The notes beneath the pieces are model-generated. The model had not been told where the DNA came from, did not search any database, and saw only the letters and a program-made list of their open reading frames with translations. A DNA stretch of 42,961 nt from Lentilactobacillus rapi DSM 19907 = JCM 15042. GTDB lineage: Bacteria; Bacillota; Bacilli; Lactobacillales; Lactobacillaceae. The DNA is taken from contig NZ_AZEI01000086.1 of the NCBI RefSeq assembly GCF_001436255.1, positions 1-42,961 on the forward strand. Direction: 5' to 3'. Both the position numbers and the translations under genes were made by a program. This document shows, one piece after another, positions 41,842 through 42,961 of the stretch (position 1 is the first letter of the stretch; every line of letters begins with the position of its first letter).

Positions 41842-42474
41842 ATGGTTCTTCATACAATTTTAACCCCCGATTGGATCAAAAATGCCAAACTCATCGCCGC
41901 GGAAAATCCGCGGTTAGAGGGTTTCGTTCCCAGCGAAGGCGGACTGCATCCCCGAATTTTATTGCTTGGAGAAGCTCCTGGCGATCAGGAGGTCAAACAG
42001 GGTCGCCCATTCATGGGACCCGCTGGTAAGGAACTCGACCGTTGGCTGGCCTCTCTTGGCTTAACACGGGAAGATATTTACATCACAGGAGTCGTGAATT
42101 CTCGCCCATTTTCGATTGGCAAAACCGGCCGCAAACGGGATCGGCGGCCTAACCAAACGGAAGTGAAAAAGTCAGCACCGATGTTTGACTGGGAGCTGGC
42201 CCAATTTCCCGGCATCCTGTTGGTTCCGATGGGCAATGCCAGCCTGCAGCGGCTGTTGGGGAATCACGCCAAGATTGGCGAGCTGCATGGTCAACTTTTG
42301 GAGCGACCTATTCAACAATTTGACCAAGCTTCAAACTCATTTAAACTCACGACTGCGAAGCGCAAAATTTTTCCACTTTATCATCCGTCATATTCAAAGC
42401 GATTTAAGAATATGCAGACAATTGTCGATGAAGATTCGCGCAAATTGAAACAAATTATTCTTAATGAGATATAA
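41842..42474 (+). CDS. Uracil-DNA glycosylase superfamily protein
   Basis: 210-aa protein of the UDG superfamily, closest in motifs to families 4/5: motif A LLLGEAPGDQEVKQGRPFMG near residue 40, ITGVVNSRP near 85, and motif B LYHPSYSKRF near 180. It would remove uracil from DNA or act on related lesions. No cysteine occurs anywhere, so the [4Fe-4S] cluster of typical family 4 enzymes is absent. The start is ATG 41842 after GAAAGGAGCT; the frame from 41824 has no RBS. It is divergent from the sugar transporter and monocistronic as far as can be seen. Confidence 0.8.
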   Translation: MVLHTILTPDWIKNAKLIAAENPRLEGFVPSEGGLHPRILLLGEAPGDQEVKQGRPFMGPAGKELDRWLASLGLTREDIYITGVVNSRPFSIGKTGRKRDRRPNQTEVKKSAPMFDWELAQFPGILLVPMGNASLQRLLGNHAKIGELHGQLLERPIQQFDQASNSFKLTTAKRKIFPLYHPSYSKRFKNMQTIVDEDSRKLKQIILNEI

Positions 42475-42609
42475 AAAAACAAATGGCTAGTAATTTAAAG
42501 CTATAACGCTGTACAATTCAGATGAAGGGTCGAACAACGGACTTTTGTGTGTTGCTGGCCACTATTGAATAGCTCAATGATCTTCGTATTGCCGAGGAGA
42601 GGATAACCC

Positions 42610-42910
42610 ATGAATTTGAAATCAAGCCGACTTATTCTGATGCTGTTAGCGACAGCTTTCTTACTTGTACTATTTCCAAGCCAAACGTATGCCAAAAAAG
42701 AAGTTTGCCCACCAAAAGATGCCCAATTAACCGAATATTACTTTAAAACAAAGAAACCGATCAAGACTTGGATTGGGGTCGATAATCCAACTGCCCACAT
42801 GTTTCAAAGTCGGTGGATCACGATTCCAAAGGGAACAATTGTGTCCGGCCACCCGATTGAAGTGAAAAATAAGCAAATCAAAAAAATCACGGTGGTTTCC
42901 AGCAGCCTAA
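42610..42910 (+). CDS. Small secreted protein, cut by the insertion sequence
   Basis: Partial gene. A signal peptide (LILMLLATAFLLVLFPSQ, cut near TYA-KK) is followed by EVCPPKDAQLTEYYF and KTWIGVDNPTAHMFQSRWIT, ending at the insertion-sequence boundary after ITVVSSSL. The frame runs open through the IS bases to the window edge, so the natural C-terminus is lost. RBS GAGGAGAGGAT lies 5-6 bp before the ATG. No family recognised; a single cysteine near residue 33. Confidence 0.7.
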
Positions 42911-42961
42911 GAAACTGTTTGAGATCTAAATTGAGTTTTGGTATACTTTTGCAAAAAAGGA
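42911..42961. mobile_element. End of an insertion sequence (right window edge)
   Basis: Begins GAAACTGTTTGAGATC after a TAA triplet and equals the reverse complement of bases 5-55. It interrupts the secreted protein gene. Since typical terminal inverted repeats are short, 51 bp of identity means the same end of the same IS at both edges, in opposite orientation. Confidence 0.6.

Overview
The window looks like chromosomal DNA from a heterofermentative lactic acid bacterium of the Lentilactobacillus (Lactobacillus buchneri/kefiri) group. Evidence: an S-layer-like precursor with the N-terminal pattern of that group, an L. brevis-like XylT/XylA/XylB/XylR set, T-box leaders, MucBP and DUF5776 surface modules, many small signal-peptide proteins, and a 28-nt type I-E CRISPR repeat of the lactobacillus kind. 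No rRNA or tRNA gene was seen. Both window ends lie inside the same end of an insertion sequence in opposite orientation (51-52 bp perfect inverted repeat), so this is probably a contig broken at IS copies.

Layout. 1-4.6 kb: a metN cut at its 3' end by the IS, a short-chain dehydrogenase upstream of it behind a Met-type T-box, and a UvrA-like ABC protein. 4.6-6.1 kb: an MFS permease and a ~200-nt structured element. 6.1-25 kb: a pentose/xylo-oligosaccharide region with xylT, xylR (ROK), an AraC regulator divergent from a GH120 beta-xylosidase, an MFS sugar carrier, a GH30 glycosidase, a secreted GH93/sialidase-like beta-propeller, an APC amino acid permease with an Lrp regulator, then xylA, xylB and an acetoin/diacetyl-reductase-type SDR. 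25-30 kb: MFS exporter, S-layer-like protein, aldo/keto reductase and NAD(P)-binding protein. 30-32.2 kb: small secreted or decayed ORFs and a 14-repeat CRISPR array without cas genes. 32.2-43 kb: small secreted proteins, a CAP-domain protein, a GT2 glycosyltransferase, a second T-box with a frameshifted proline iminopeptidase and an OppA lipoprotein, three more secreted proteins, a GRP-type sugar transporter, a UDG-family protein and a secreted protein cut by the right IS end.

How the genes work together: XylT imports xylose, XylA and XylB convert it to xylulose-5-phosphate, and XylR probably represses through AGTTnGTT-type palindromes. The AraC/GH120/MFS/GH30 block probably imports and splits xylo-oligosaccharides in the cytoplasm, with CRE-like boxes pointing to CcpA control; the secreted beta-propeller may act on arabinose-containing side chains outside the cell.

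The most unusual content is non-coding. A ~120-nt hairpin element occurs about ten times in three clusters, all in one orientation and only around the xylose region. Its four helices change sequence between copies by compensating changes while internal loops and flanks stay constant. A second, ~200-nt element occurs twice with the same behaviour. Both look like conserved nucleic-acid structures with no function I can name.
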